Source: Planctomycetota bacterium (lineage in GTDB: Bacteria > Planctomycetota > Brocadiia > SM23-32 > JAKLEA01). Taken from it: a DNA stretch of 64,000 bases. Positions 53,942 through 64,000 of this stretch are shown one piece after another; position 1 is the stretch's first letter; every line of letters starts with the position of its first letter. The position numbers and the translations under genes were made by a program. The stretch spans positions 248,001 through 312,000 of the forward strand of contig JAKLEA010000005.1 in NCBI GenBank assembly GCA_022711755.1. The letters run 5' to 3'. A model generated the notes under the pieces. It saw nothing but the letters and a program-made list of their open reading frames with translations, made no database searches and was not told where the DNA came from.

Positions 53942-54003
53942 ATTCCCTCTTTCATTGCAGGTTGTTTTTCAAGTCGGACCAGGCACATCCCCGAGCGAGA
54001 GAA

Positions 54004-55380
54004 ATGAAGAAACTGATTGTCGTGCTTTTGGTGTTCGGAATCCTCGGCGTAGGAGCATGGCAGGGGTACAAGTGGCGCAAGAGCAAAGGCCCCAAGGTTC
54101 CACCCGAAGAAGTCCGCATGGAGCCTGTCGAGAAAGGCAAGATCAGGATCATCGTTCCCGGCGTTGGCGCTATCGAACCGAATCTCATTGTCGAGGTCAA
54201 AAGCAAGGCTTCGGGGGAGATAATTGAGTGCCCGTACGAGGAAGGCGACGTTGTAAAGAAGGGCGAGTTGCTGGCGCAACTGGATCCCAGCGACGAGAAA
54301 CGGAACATGGACCGCGCCACTACCGCCTTACGGGAAATCGAGGCGAGGCTCAAACAGGCCGAATGCGCCCTGCAGCTTGAGACCGCCAACCAGCAACACG
54401 CCGTGACAGCAGCAAAGGGAAGGCTGGCGCTCAGCGAGGAGCGTTTCAAGAACGTGGAGCTGAAACTGAAGCGCCAGCAGGTACTGGCGCAGAGATCGGG
54501 CGTCGTATCGGACGAAGAGATTGAAACGGCCCAAAACCTGTACAACATAGCGAAAGTCGAGATCGAACTTGCCAAGGCGGACGCCGCGTTTGCGGAATCC
54601 AGCGCCCCACAGATCGAGGTCCGCAAGTCGGGCATAGAGGCAATAAAGACCGAGATGGAACGCGCCAGGGTTGCCATCGAAGAGACGAGCGAGCGGCTGG
54701 CGGATACGAAGGTGGGAAGCCCGATTGACGGCATCATAGTACAGAAGTTTATCCAGACCGGACAGATCATCTCCTCAGGCGTCTACAACGTCGGCGGCGG
54801 AACGATGCTAATGCTCATGGCCGACGTGTCCCGCCTTTTCGTGCTGACAGAGGTTGACGAGTCTGACATCGGCAAGGTTAAGATGGGCCTTCCGGCGGAG
54901 ATCACATGCGACGCCTTTCCCGACCAGATTTTCAAGGGCGAAATCACCCGCATAGCCCCGCGCGGCAAGGTCAATTCCGGCGTGACCATCTTCCCTGTAA
55001 GGATCGAACTCAAGGGCGAGAACATCAACGTCCTGCGCCCGATGATGACCTCCAACGTTGCGATAATCATCCAGGAAAAGGACGATGTGCTGAAGGTTCC
55101 AGCCGAAGCGGTTAAGAGAAAGAAGGGAAAAGAGGGGGAGAAAGAGACAGAGGAGACCGGCGTCGTTGTGGTCTCGAGAGATTATGCCTTCAACCCGGTC
55201 GAACATTGGATTCCCGTCAAACCCGGCATTACCGACGGTGAGAAAACGGAGATCATCGGCGACATCGAACCCGGTAAACTTGTCTTGATGAGCATGCCAT
55301 CCTGGGAACGCGAGGCCGCAAGCAAGGTTGTCCGCTTCTTTGAAGACCCCTTCGACGAGAGCAAGAAAAAGAAGAAATGA
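54004..55380 (+). CDS. HlyD/MacA-type periplasmic adaptor
   Basis: 458 residues. A single N-terminal hydrophobic segment anchors it in the inner membrane. The biotinyl-lipoyl half motifs are IVEVKSKASGEIIECPYEEG and VGSPIDGIIVQKFIQTGQ, separated by a long alpha-hairpin (about 100-245), then a beta-barrel with ITCDAFPDQIFKGEITRIAP. Such proteins link an inner-membrane pump to an outer-membrane channel. The tail ends in five lysines. Its stop overlaps the next start (ATGA), as is usual for macA-macB pairs. No TolC-type gene is in the window; the reverse-strand barrel nearby could serve instead. Confidence 0.87.
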   Translation: MKKLIVVLLVFGILGVGAWQGYKWRKSKGPKVPPEEVRMEPVEKGKIRIIVPGVGAIEPNLIVEVKSKASGEIIECPYEEGDVVKKGELLAQLDPSDEKRNMDRATTALREIEARLKQAECALQLETANQQHAVTAAKGRLALSEERFKNVELKLKRQQVLAQRSGVVSDEEIETAQNLYNIAKVEIELAKADAAFAESSAPQIEVRKSGIEAIKTEMERARVAIEETSERLADTKVGSPIDGIIVQKFIQTGQIISSGVYNVGGGTMLMLMADVSRLFVLTEVDESDIGKVKMGLPAEITCDAFPDQIFKGEITRIAPRGKVNSGVTIFPVRIELKGENINVLRPMMTSNVAIIIQEKDDVLKVPAEAVKRKKGKEGEKETEETGVVVVSRDYAFNPVEHWIPVKPGITDGEKTEIIGDIEPGKLVLMSMPSWEREAASKVVRFFEDPFDESKKKKK

Positions 55381-57374
55381 CGGTATCTGAAAACGAATTG
55401 ATGGTCGAAATAAAAGGGATTCGCAAGATATACCCCTTCGGCGATGGAGAGGTCCGCGCGCTCGACGGCATAGATATCGAGGTTCGGAAGGGGGATTTCG
55501 TAGCAATAGTGGGGCCGTCAGGCAGCGGCAAGTCCACGCTGATGAATATGATCGGCTGCCTTGATACGCCGACAGAGGGAACCTACATACTTGATGGCGT
55601 CAACGTCAGCAGGATGAACGATGACGAGCTTGCCGCCGTGCGCAACCGCAAGGTGGGTTTCGTCTTCCAGGTATTCAACCTTTTGCCGCGCCAGAACGCG
55701 CTGGACAACGTGGAATTGCCGCTTCTCTACGGCCGCGCCAGGGACAGCCGGAAAAAGTCCGCGGCCGCGCTTGCAAGGGTGGGGCTGGCAAATCGTGACC
55801 ATCATCGTCCGACTCAGCTTTCCGGCGGGCAGTGCCAGCGCGTGGCAATCGCGCGCGCGCTGGCAAACCAGCCCGCAATCATCCTGGCCGACGAGCCGAC
55901 CGGCGCGCTGGACAGCAAGACCGGCAAGGAAATAATGGCACTGTTCAGCTTACTGAACCGCGCCGGCGCGACGCTTATCATGGTCACGCACGACCTCGAA
56001 GTGGCCTCCTACGCGCGAAAAATATACCACCTGCACGACGGCAAGGTCAGTAATGTCGAGCTTCCGGAACATCCAAAATGCGACGGTGTCCCTGACGTCG
56101 AGGAAGCGGACAGCGCGCTGCTGCCGCGGGATGAACATCATTCAAGCTCGCACGGACAACTCACGCTTCTGAAGCGCCTTTTCCTGCTCTCCCTAAGCAG
56201 CCTGTTTGTCAACAAGCTCCGCTCGTTCCTGACAATGCTGGGCATGATAATCGGTGTCTCGGCCGTCATAATAATGATGTCCCTCGGCGAGGGCACAAAG
56301 ACGGCCGTAAGGGACGCTGTCAGAGGCATGGGTACCAACCTGCTCATTGTCGTAACATGGTGGCCCAGAAGGAGAAATGTTCAAACAACTCATGTCCAGA
56401 TGCTGCGTATTGACGATGTCAAAGCGATTGTGGAATACAGTCCATACGTAGTTGATGCCGCGCCGGAGAACGATACTTGGGCGCAGACCAAATACTACAA
56501 CCGTAATTACATCACGCGCATTGTAGGCACAACCCCGTCATACGAGAAAGTCCGCAACGCTACAGTGGCCCAGGGAAAGTTCTTTGACGAGTCCGACCAC
56601 CGATGGACAAGGATGGTCTGTACCATAGGAATGGTCGTGAAGCGGGAACTGTTCGGCGAAGGCGATCCCATCGGCAAGCAGATAAAAATTAATGGAAAGA
56701 ACTTCACGGTTATCGGAATCATGGAAGAAAAGGGTATGGCACAATTCATGAACATGGACGATCAGGTATTCATCCCTCTGTCAACTTATCGCACAAGACT
56801 GTTCGGCGGGCGATGGTGGGTGGAGAGCATAAGTTGCCAGGCAATAAGCGAGCGTCTGATGAATGACGCATCTGAAGACATAGAAGAACTCATGCGTCGG
56901 AGACATAAGATAAAAGAGGATCAGGAATCCGACTTCAGGGTCTTCAGCCAGCAGGAAATACTGCGTCAACTAGGCAAAATTACAAGTGTTTTCCAATACC
57001 TGCTGGCAGGAATAGCCAGCATCTCGCTCCTGGTGGGCGGCATCGGGATCATGAACATAATGCTGGTTTCAGTGGCCGAGCGCACCCGCGAGATAGGCGT
57101 ACGAAAGGCCATCGGCGCGCGCAGAAAGGATATTCTGCTTCAATTCCTCATCGAAAGCGTTGTCATGAGCCTTGCCGGCGGATTAATCGGCATAGGCCTC
57201 GGCGTCGGAATCTGCAAGCTGGCATCCTCGGTATTGCCACTAAAACTCATCGTTACCCCCACCGCAGTTCTTCTCGGTTCGCTTACATCAATGTGCGTCG
57301 GACTGTTCTTCGGAAGTTATCCAAGCCATCGCGCGTCACGGTTGAACCCGATTGACGCCTTGCGTTACGAATAG
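55377..57374 (+). CDS. MacB-like ABC transporter, fused ATPase and permease
   Basis: 665 residues. The ATPase half (about 9-240) has Walker A GPSGSGKST, signature LSGGQCQRVAIARAL (Cys in place of the usual second Gln), Walker B IILADEPTGALD and switch VTHDLE. The permease half has one helix (about 285-310), a MacB periplasmic domain (about 320-535) and three C-terminal helices with the motif ERTREIGVRKAIGARR and the ending PSHRASRLNPIDALRYE. MacB-type mechanotransmission transporters act on periplasmic substrates such as lipoproteins, peptides and macrolides. With the adjacent LolA-like and MMPL genes, lipoprotein or lipid transport is favoured. Confidence 0.9.
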   Translation: MTVSENELMVEIKGIRKIYPFGDGEVRALDGIDIEVRKGDFVAIVGPSGSGKSTLMNMIGCLDTPTEGTYILDGVNVSRMNDDELAAVRNRKVGFVFQVFNLLPRQNALDNVELPLLYGRARDSRKKSAAALARVGLANRDHHRPTQLSGGQCQRVAIARALANQPAIILADEPTGALDSKTGKEIMALFSLLNRAGATLIMVTHDLEVASYARKIYHLHDGKVSNVELPEHPKCDGVPDVEEADSALLPRDEHHSSSHGQLTLLKRLFLLSLSSLFVNKLRSFLTMLGMIIGVSAVIIMMSLGEGTKTAVRDAVRGMGTNLLIVVTWWPRRRNVQTTHVQMLRIDDVKAIVEYSPYVVDAAPENDTWAQTKYYNRNYITRIVGTTPSYEKVRNATVAQGKFFDESDHRWTRMVCTIGMVVKRELFGEGDPIGKQIKINGKNFTVIGIMEEKGMAQFMNMDDQVFIPLSTYRTRLFGGRWWVESISCQAISERLMNDASEDIEELMRRRHKIKEDQESDFRVFSQQEILRQLGKITSVFQYLLAGIASISLLVGGIGIMNIMLVSVAERTREIGVRKAIGARRKDILLQFLIESVVMSLAGGLIGIGLGVGICKLASSVLPLKLIVTPTAVLLGSLTSMCVGLFFGSYPSHRASRLNPIDALRYE

Positions 57375-57420
57375 TAATCCATCGCTTTACAATAAGGCTT
57401 GCCAAGGGAAGAAATCTGCA

Positions 57421-57684
57421 ATGCATGTGGCTTATATGAGCCAGTGGCTTACGTTCGATAATCAGATATATGGCTCATATGAGCCACCATGTTATGAAAG
57501 TACACATGATTATGCACAAAGGCTAATCCCGTCATTGAAACGCGATCTTGACCGCCTCTTGTTCATGATCATATCTGATTGCATTGCAAAGAGTTATGGC
57601 CATCACTTTATAATTGACGAAATACCCGATTTCCTGTCATGGATAAGGGCTGATGGCATAAGGTTTGCGCCTTTTGTTAGGTAG
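57421..57684 (+). CDS. Small hypothetical protein, AT-rich
   Basis: 87 residues. GGGAAG lies 9 bases before the ATG. The peptide has ordinary globular composition with an aromatic N-terminal part and a helical LKRDLDRLLFMIISDCIAK; no domain is recognised. The DNA is far more AT-rich than the neighbours, suggesting separate origin. The first 66 bases hold two operator-like palindromes, so an alternative reading is a non-coding control region for the next gene. Confidence 0.4.
   Translation: MHVAYMSQWLTFDNQIYGSYEPPCYESTHDYAQRLIPSLKRDLDRLLFMIISDCIAKSYGHHFIIDEIPDFLSWIRADGIRFAPFVR
57428..57486. promoter_or_regulatory. Two operator-like palindromes, 43 bases apart
   Basis: TGGCTCATATGAGCCA (57471-57486) is a perfect 16-base palindrome; TGGCTTATATGAGCCA (57428-57443) is the same with one change. 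The centre-to-centre distance of 43 bases is about four helix turns, as in sites bound jointly by a dimeric repressor. Confidence 0.5.
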
Positions 57685-57725
57685 ACAATGGCATTCCCAG
57701 AAACTCCAGCATGGAAGGCAGGGCC

Positions 57726-58427
57726 ATGAACAGACACCAGACAAACAGAATGAGAAGGAAGGGGATGGCGAGTCTGGCTTTCATCTGCCTGATATGCGCC
57801 TGCTCGGTTGGTTGCGGGCTTGCGCCTAAGGCGACGCTCGGATACGAAGGCCCGGTCTGCCCCTCCGGTTCCTTCAAGAGCGTTCCGGTGGTCGTATGTG
57901 AGTTTCAGGACCTGAGGGCTGACAAAAGGGTCGGCATCATCCTGAATCTCTTTGACGGCGTTGAGAGCGGCATTGAGAGCAAGAACGAAGTAGGAAGGTG
58001 GATGTCCGAGGCGCTTGCCAAGGAATTGCGTCACAGGGGTTTTTACGTCTGTTCAGGAAGGAAGGCGCTGAGCGTTGACGACCCGAAGCGGATAGTGGTC
58101 AAGGGCGACATACTGACGCTGAACACGTTTCAACCTAGCGGACTGATGGTCTACTGTCGGACGCTTGTCGCAGTGCGCATCTATCGCGACAACAGACTGT
58201 TGTATGAGCGGCACTTCGAGGGCAAGCACGATCTGGCGGCGACGACGTGGGACATCGGAGCGGAACAGGTGGCGGCCGGGTGCGAGAAGGCGGTCCAGGA
58301 CATGATGCATGGTCTGGTTCCGACGGTAGACCGTCAGATTCTTTATGCCGCCGGCGCGGCATCATCCGACGCAGTGGCCGAGGAAGTTCAGCAGCCATAC
58401 CGGATTAAGATATCCAGCGCCAAATAG
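57726..58427 (+). CDS. Putative lipoprotein, paralogue of the one at 39992
   Basis: 233 residues. ATG at 57726 with AAGG 8 bases upstream. A hydrophobic signal with SVGC (Cys about 29) gives an imperfect lipobox. The mature part aligns with the first copy over FQDLRADKRVGIILNLFDGV and VGRWMSEALAKELRHRGF, and again at VAAGCEKAVQDMMHGLVPTV. The fold and function are unknown; YajG-like. It follows the MacB-like gene and small ORF, so a role with the envelope export block is possible. Confidence 0.68.
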   Translation: MNRHQTNRMRRKGMASLAFICLICACSVGCGLAPKATLGYEGPVCPSGSFKSVPVVVCEFQDLRADKRVGIILNLFDGVESGIESKNEVGRWMSEALAKELRHRGFYVCSGRKALSVDDPKRIVVKGDILTLNTFQPSGLMVYCRTLVAVRIYRDNRLLYERHFEGKHDLAATTWDIGAEQVAAGCEKAVQDMMHGLVPTVDRQILYAAGAASSDAVAEEVQQPYRIKISSAK

Positions 58428-58464
58428 AAAGCGGCAACGGTAAGTTGCAGGGGCGGCTTGACAC

Positions 58465-58494
58465 TGGCAGGCGGGTCTTTTGACCCGCCTGCCA
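58465..58494. repeat. Perfect 13-bp hairpin with TTTT loop
   Basis: TGGCAGGCGGGTC and its exact complement are separated by TTTT. It lies between the lipoprotein and ligA. There is no T tract after it. Its GGCGGGT/ACCCGCC core resembles the palindrome inserted in the repeat at 22928, so it is perhaps another mobile palindrome rather than a terminator. Confidence 0.6.
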
Positions 58495-58584
58495 CGCACG
58501 TTAAGCCATTTATGCAACATGTCGCGCGAATCCTTTACGAGTCCGCGATTATCGAATAACATATCAATCCGGCCATGCAAATGA

Positions 58585-60642
<2,058 letters not shown>

Positions 60643-60643
60643 A

Positions 60644-61123
60644 ATGCCGGCGTTCCTGAGAAGGTTAGAGGCGAATGCGGCGGCGGCGTTGCTGGTTATG
60701 ATTGCCGCGCTGAGTTTCGCGCAGGTGGTTGCGCGGGTGGCGTCACGCTCATTTTCTTATACCGAAGAAATCACGCGCCTGCTCCTTGCCTGGGTCTGCA
60801 TGTTGGGCGCGGCGGAGGCCGCGCGCGCGGGCGGCCATCTTGGAATGCGGTTGTTGTCCGTGCTTCGCCCCCAATCGCGCGGCGTTCTGCGAGTGGTGGA
60901 ATTGTCCGCCCTCGCCGTCTTCTTTCTGGCTCTTGGGGTTGTCGGAGGAATTCTCGTCCTGAAAGTGCAGGCCATGCAGACCACCGAGGCGCTCGGTTGG
61001 CCGAAGTGGCCTTTCGGCCTTGCGATCCCGGTCGGCTGCGCTCTGGGCCTTGCCCGGTGCGTTCAGAGAATCATCTCCGGCAACGAAAGCGAACCATCTT
61101 TGATTGAGACATCAGGTGACTGA
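60644..61123 (+). CDS. TRAP transporter small permease (DctQ-like), orphan
   Basis: 159 residues with four transmembrane segments (about 10-32, 43-62, 83-108, 120-138). The family motif EEITRLLLAWVCMLGAAEA followed by GGHLGM is clear. DctQ works with the large permease DctM and a periplasmic binding protein DctP for sugar-acid or dicarboxylate uptake. Neither partner is in the window. It starts one base after the ligA stop, uses the GGGGGGA at the end of ligA as ribosome binding site, and ends one base before tsaD, so it is co-transcribed with two housekeeping genes. Confidence 0.85.
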   Translation: MPAFLRRLEANAAAALLVMIAALSFAQVVARVASRSFSYTEEITRLLLAWVCMLGAAEAARAGGHLGMRLLSVLRPQSRGVLRVVELSALAVFFLALGVVGGILVLKVQAMQTTEALGWPKWPFGLAIPVGCALGLARCVQRIISGNESEPSLIETSGD

Positions 61124-61124
61124 T

Positions 61125-62147
61125 ATGCTTGTACTGGGCATCGAGACTTCATGCGACGAAACCTCCGCCTCGGTCGTCAGAGACGGACGGGAAGTGTTGA
61201 GCAACATCGTCGCCTCACAGATTGACCTTCACTCCAGGTTTGGCGGTGTGGTTCCGGAACTGGCCTGCCGCGCGCACGTTGAGCAAGTCCTCCCGATCAT
61301 CGAATCGGCATTGCAGGACGCGGGGATCGCGCTTGGCGACATTGATGTCATAGCGGTCACAAGCAAACCCGGACTGATAGGAGCGCTGCTTATCGGCGTG
61401 AGCGCCGCAAAATCCCTGGCATGGGCCGCCGGGAAACCGCTTGTCGGCGTCAATCACATACACGCTCATGCCTACGCCAACTGGCTGGAGAATCCAGATA
61501 CGCCGTATCCAGCGGTCGCCCTTGTGGCGTCTGGCGGCCACACAAGCCTGCTGCTATGCTCCGGACCGGCGGAGTATCGCCTTCTTGGGGCGACCAACGA
61601 CGACGCCGCCGGGGAGGCGTTCGACAAGGTTGCGAAGCTTCTCGGCCTCGGCTATCCCGGCGGGCCGATCATTGACAAGCTTGGCAAGAAAGGCAATCCG
61701 AAGGCCGTTGACTTCCCCCGCCCGATGCTGGGCAAGGACAGCCTTGATTTCAGTTTCAGCGGGCTGAAGACGGCCGCGCTCTACACGTGCTACGGGCAGG
61801 ATTCCCGGGGCGGTCCGCTCCCGATGCCGAATGACTTGTCCGAAGAGCGAGTTGCGGACATAGCCGCGAGTTTTCAGGAGGCGCTCATTGACGTGCTGGT
61901 CGCCAAGACGGTCCGCGCCGCCGATTTAACGGGCGTGCGGGAGATTGTTGTCGGCGGCGGCGTCGCGTGCAATTCGCGCCTTCGCGCGAAGATGGGCGAA
62001 GCTGCCGCTCAATTCGGACTGCGGATGAACATCCCATCGTTGAAGTTCTGCACGGACAACGCCGCGATGATAGCGGGGCTTGCATTCCATTCCGCAGCAA
62101 GGGGCGAGTTCGCGCAACTCGATCTGGATGCATCGCCGTCGTACTAA
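61125..62147 (+). CDS. tsaD: tRNA threonylcarbamoyladenosine synthase subunit TsaD
   Basis: 340 residues. It transfers the threonylcarbamoyl group to A37 of ANN-decoding tRNAs. The opening LGIETSCDETSASVV, the metal-binding HIHAHAYA, SGGHTSLLL, DDAAGEAFDKVAKLLGLGYPG and the terminal DNAAMIAG are all present. The ATG at 61125 has AGGTGA 6 bases upstream and follows the DctQ stop by one base. The final codons are repeated downstream of a palindromic element. Confidence 0.97.
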   Translation: MLVLGIETSCDETSASVVRDGREVLSNIVASQIDLHSRFGGVVPELACRAHVEQVLPIIESALQDAGIALGDIDVIAVTSKPGLIGALLIGVSAAKSLAWAAGKPLVGVNHIHAHAYANWLENPDTPYPAVALVASGGHTSLLLCSGPAEYRLLGATNDDAAGEAFDKVAKLLGLGYPGGPIIDKLGKKGNPKAVDFPRPMLGKDSLDFSFSGLKTAALYTCYGQDSRGGPLPMPNDLSEERVADIAASFQEALIDVLVAKTVRAADLTGVREIVVGGGVACNSRLRAKMGEAAAQFGLRMNIPSLKFCTDNAAMIAGLAFHSAARGEFAQLDLDASPSY

Positions 62148-62258
62148 AGGTGTTTTGCTCCGCGCATGAACGGGAGAACATTGAGGTGGGTCATCGCGCC
62201 CGCCAAGGGCTTGGCGCTAACGACCCACCCTACATTTGGATGCATCGCCGTCATACTG
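62125..62258. repeat. Copies of the tsaD 3' end flanking a palindromic element
   Basis: The last 22 bases of tsaD to within its stop (62125-62146) recur at 62237-62258 with two differences, and a third just before. Read in the tsaD frame the copy is TTG GAT GCA TCG CCG TCA TAC TGA: CTG to TTG, TCG to TCA and TAA to TGA, all silent. Between the copies is a 45-base palindrome (62185-62229; GGTGGGTC and GACCCACC ends, CGCCAAG/CTTGGCG inside) followed by CCTACATT, the same right end as after uxaE. Confidence 0.8.
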
Positions 62259-62335
62259 ATGCAAGACGCTTGTTCGACGGGTTCTTGCTGACCTGAACGC
62301 TGTTGCAAGGCCACAACGCTCCAGAAGGAAAAATC

Positions 62336-64000
62336 ATGATAAAGAAAACGATCATCTCAGCCTTGTGCATTATCGCCGTGTTGACCCTCTGCGATGCTCT
62401 CATGGCGGAGCCGTTCCGGGGGATCGAGTTGAAGTCCGACGCCGAAGATTCAATCCTCGACAAGTTCGACGGCGCTGGAATCAACGCAATCATCATTCCG
62501 TTCCCGAAGCAGGGGAACCTGGAGGATAGGAACTTCCGCCGCGACCTGAAGCGCTGGAGCGCAATCGCCGGCAAGCGCAATATGCGATGTTTCTACGCGA
62601 TCCGGCTCTTCGGTCCGCCGGATTACACTGGAGCGAAGAAAGGATATCCCGGCTGCGTTGAGGCAATTTCGAACGGTGGGCCGTGCGTTTGCCCGACGCA
62701 TCCGGAATACTGGAGCGGGGTCGTCGCGCCCCGCGTCAAAAGAGCGGCTGAACTGGCCAAAGAAAACGGACTGTCAGGCGTCATGTTCCAGTATGAAGCC
62801 ACGCTCTCCGGCTTGGTTTATCACCAGATGTTCTGCTACTGCGGTTATTGCTGGGGCGAGTTCGTCAAGACAAAATGCGGCGGGGACGCGAAACTCCTTG
62901 CCTATGGTCCGAGGGATCGCTTGAGTTGGCTCAGGTCGTCCGGACGGGCGCATGAATATTACGCATGTCTGGCGGGCATGGTGGAAGCCCGGATGCGCGA
63001 GGCAGCGGAAGCAGCAAGAATCGCCGCGCCGGATATCGAATTCGGAGTCTTCGATTACTGGGACACTTGGTTTTATGACGGCGTAATTCGCGGGCTTTCG
63101 CGCGACGGCGCGTCGGTTCCGGCGATACTCACCGAATATGAACGCTACAGCATCGGCAGGCTGTCCCCCGTTCTGGCAAGGAGATGGGAAAAGAACAAAC
63201 TGGCTATCGGCCCGGTGGCGCGATTGCCCCTCAATTACTACACGCCGCGAGACGTCCGCAATCAGATCGCCGAGCTTGACAGGGAGAAGACGGGATTTCT
63301 TCTTGCGGCGACAGACTCGCTGTGGCGGCAGGTGGAAGATTACTTCCACATCCATCCCGCCTGCGGATCTGCTGAATCTTTCGCGCTCGCTGTCCGGGAC
63401 GGAATGGCCGGCAGCGCGGGCGGAAAGGGCGCGCTGAACAACAGGCAGCATCAACTGCAGTTCATCCCGCGAATGGGCGTGCTTCACGGCTCCGGCATTT
63501 CCGATGTCGTTTCATCCGCTCTCGTGCAAATGGCCGAGGCGTTCCAACTGCCGAGCACAAGGCTTGACGCGACGAAGCCCGACGACTGGGCCGGCAATCT
63601 CTCGCTTTTCGAGATGGTGATGGAGTTGCCGGGGGCCGGCAAGTCCGGAGGCGAAGGGCTGGAAAAGCGGGCAACGGATATCGAGCGCTTTTTGAAGCGG
63701 GGCGGGTTGCTGTTCGTCCTGAACGCCTCCGACGCTGCGCAGACGGCGTGGCTTTCCAAACTCGGCAGGCAGTATGCCGTCAAGGGCGAGATGAAAGCGG
63801 GGCTTGCCCAGGCATGGCTGGACGATAAGACGGGCGTCATGACCGAACCGGTGAATGTGGAAAGTTTCCCGCCCCTCATGTGGCATTTCACCGCCGCCGC
63901 CGAAGGTTATATCCCGCTGGCGAAAGATAACAAGGGCGCTCCATACCTGCTCTATCGCCCGGTCGGGCGCGGGCATCTTTATCTTGCCGCCGGTCCCGTA
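62336..64000 (+). CDS. Secreted glycosidase-like protein, 3' end beyond window
   Basis: The frame is open for 555 codons from ATG 62336 to the last base of the window, so the gene is incomplete. AGAAGG lies 8 bases before the ATG. A signal peptide (about 1-24, ending ALMAEPF) is followed by a TIM-barrel-like region (GAGINAIIIPFPK, ENGLSGVMFQYE) with a cysteine cluster FCYCGYCWGEF near 164-174, a pattern seen in several uncharacterised glycoside-hydrolase-like families. Residues about 435-555 look like a glutamine-amidotransferase-like or trimerisation domain as in GH42 (IERFLKRGGLLFVLN, PVGRGHLYLAAGP). Enzyme class is inferred. Confidence 0.65.
   Translation, partial: MIKKTIISALCIIAVLTLCDALMAEPFRGIELKSDAEDSILDKFDGAGINAIIIPFPKQGNLEDRNFRRDLKRWSAIAGKRNMRCFYAIRLFGPPDYTGAKKGYPGCVEAISNGGPCVCPTHPEYWSGVVAPRVKRAAELAKENGLSGVMFQYEATLSGLVYHQMFCYCGYCWGEFVKTKCGGDAKLLAYGPRDRLSWLRSSGRAHEYYACLAGMVEARMREAAEAARIAAPDIEFGVFDYWDTWFYDGVIRGLSRDGASVPAILTEYERYSIGRLSPVLARRWEKNKLAIGPVARLPLNYYTPRDVRNQIAELDREKTGFLLAATDSLWRQVEDYFHIHPACGSAESFALAVRDGMAGSAGGKGALNNRQHQLQFIPRMGVLHGSGISDVVSSALVQMAEAFQLPSTRLDATKPDDWAGNLSLFEMVMELPGAGKSGGEGLEKRATDIERFLKRGGLLFVLNASDAAQTAWLSKLGRQYAVKGEMKAGLAQAWLDDKTGVMTEPVNVESFPPLMWHFTAAAEGYIPLAKDNKGAPYLLYRPVGRGHLYLAAGPV

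Noticed and set aside
58465..58494. Rho-independent terminator before ligA
   Set aside because: The hairpin is perfect but has no T tract, and its core resembles a palindrome found in an unrelated place.

Overview
The window most likely comes from a planctomycete, or a close relative in the PVC group, with a GC-rich genome. Supporting signs are a secreted FG-GAP protein with an LEPR-like N-terminal signal and a C-terminal type I dockerin, a receptor-like Ser/Thr kinase of zinc-finger/kinase/TM/WD40 layout, a very large PQQ-propeller protein, DUF4832-like and beta-helix carbohydrate proteins, and repeated LolA/MMPL/MacB-type envelope export genes. Species cannot be named from the sequence.

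Layout. (1) 1-15.6 kb, mostly forward: FGGY sugar kinase, secreted metallophosphoesterase, membrane-anchored thermonuclease, uronate-isomerase-like protein, an MFS exporter and a methyltransferase on the reverse strand, two overlapping amidohydrolase-fold genes, then a cobalamin-riboswitch-like leader followed by two overlapping CNNM/CorC-type genes, a glycosyltransferase 9 with a zinc ribbon, and tagaturonate epimerase (uxaE). With the isomerase-like gene, the kinase and the beta-helix and esterase genes further on, this suggests use of hexuronates from pectin-like polymers. (2) 15.6-22.7 kb, reverse: ThiF-type E1, AAT/C45-type Ntn hydrolase, a pseudokinase-FHA fusion, an ABC ATPase and an unknown membrane protein. 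(3) 22.7-30.8 kb: an FG-GAP/dockerin surface protein behind a promoter whose spacer contains ten G, and a 1481-residue WD40 kinase converging on it. (4) 30.8-48 kb: secreted alpha/beta hydrolases, an AAC(3)-fold acetyltransferase, a DUF4832-like glycosidase, a 1711-residue PQQ protein with a methyltransferase-like insert, a lipoprotein, a LamG/TPR/beta-helix (GH141-like) enzyme and a TPR protein. (5) 48.3-57.4 kb: tRNA-Met(CAT) with its promoter and terminator, then an envelope export block: outer-membrane barrel, LolA-like protein and MMPL/RND pump on the reverse strand, divergent from a MacA/MacB-like pair. (6) 57.4-64 kb: a small AT-rich gene with two operator-like palindromes, a second copy of the lipoprotein family, ligA, an orphan TRAP small permease, tsaD, and a secreted protein cut by the window end.

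The least expected signals are non-coding. Two unrelated short palindromic elements ending in CACCCTACATT sit directly after uxaE and tsaD, and each is followed by a second copy of that gene's own last codons, differing almost only at silent positions and with TAA changed to TGA. The cobalamin-riboswitch/CNNM association, the poly-G promoter and two other dispersed palindromic repeat families are also worth checking. No rRNA, CRISPR array, transposase or phage gene was seen.
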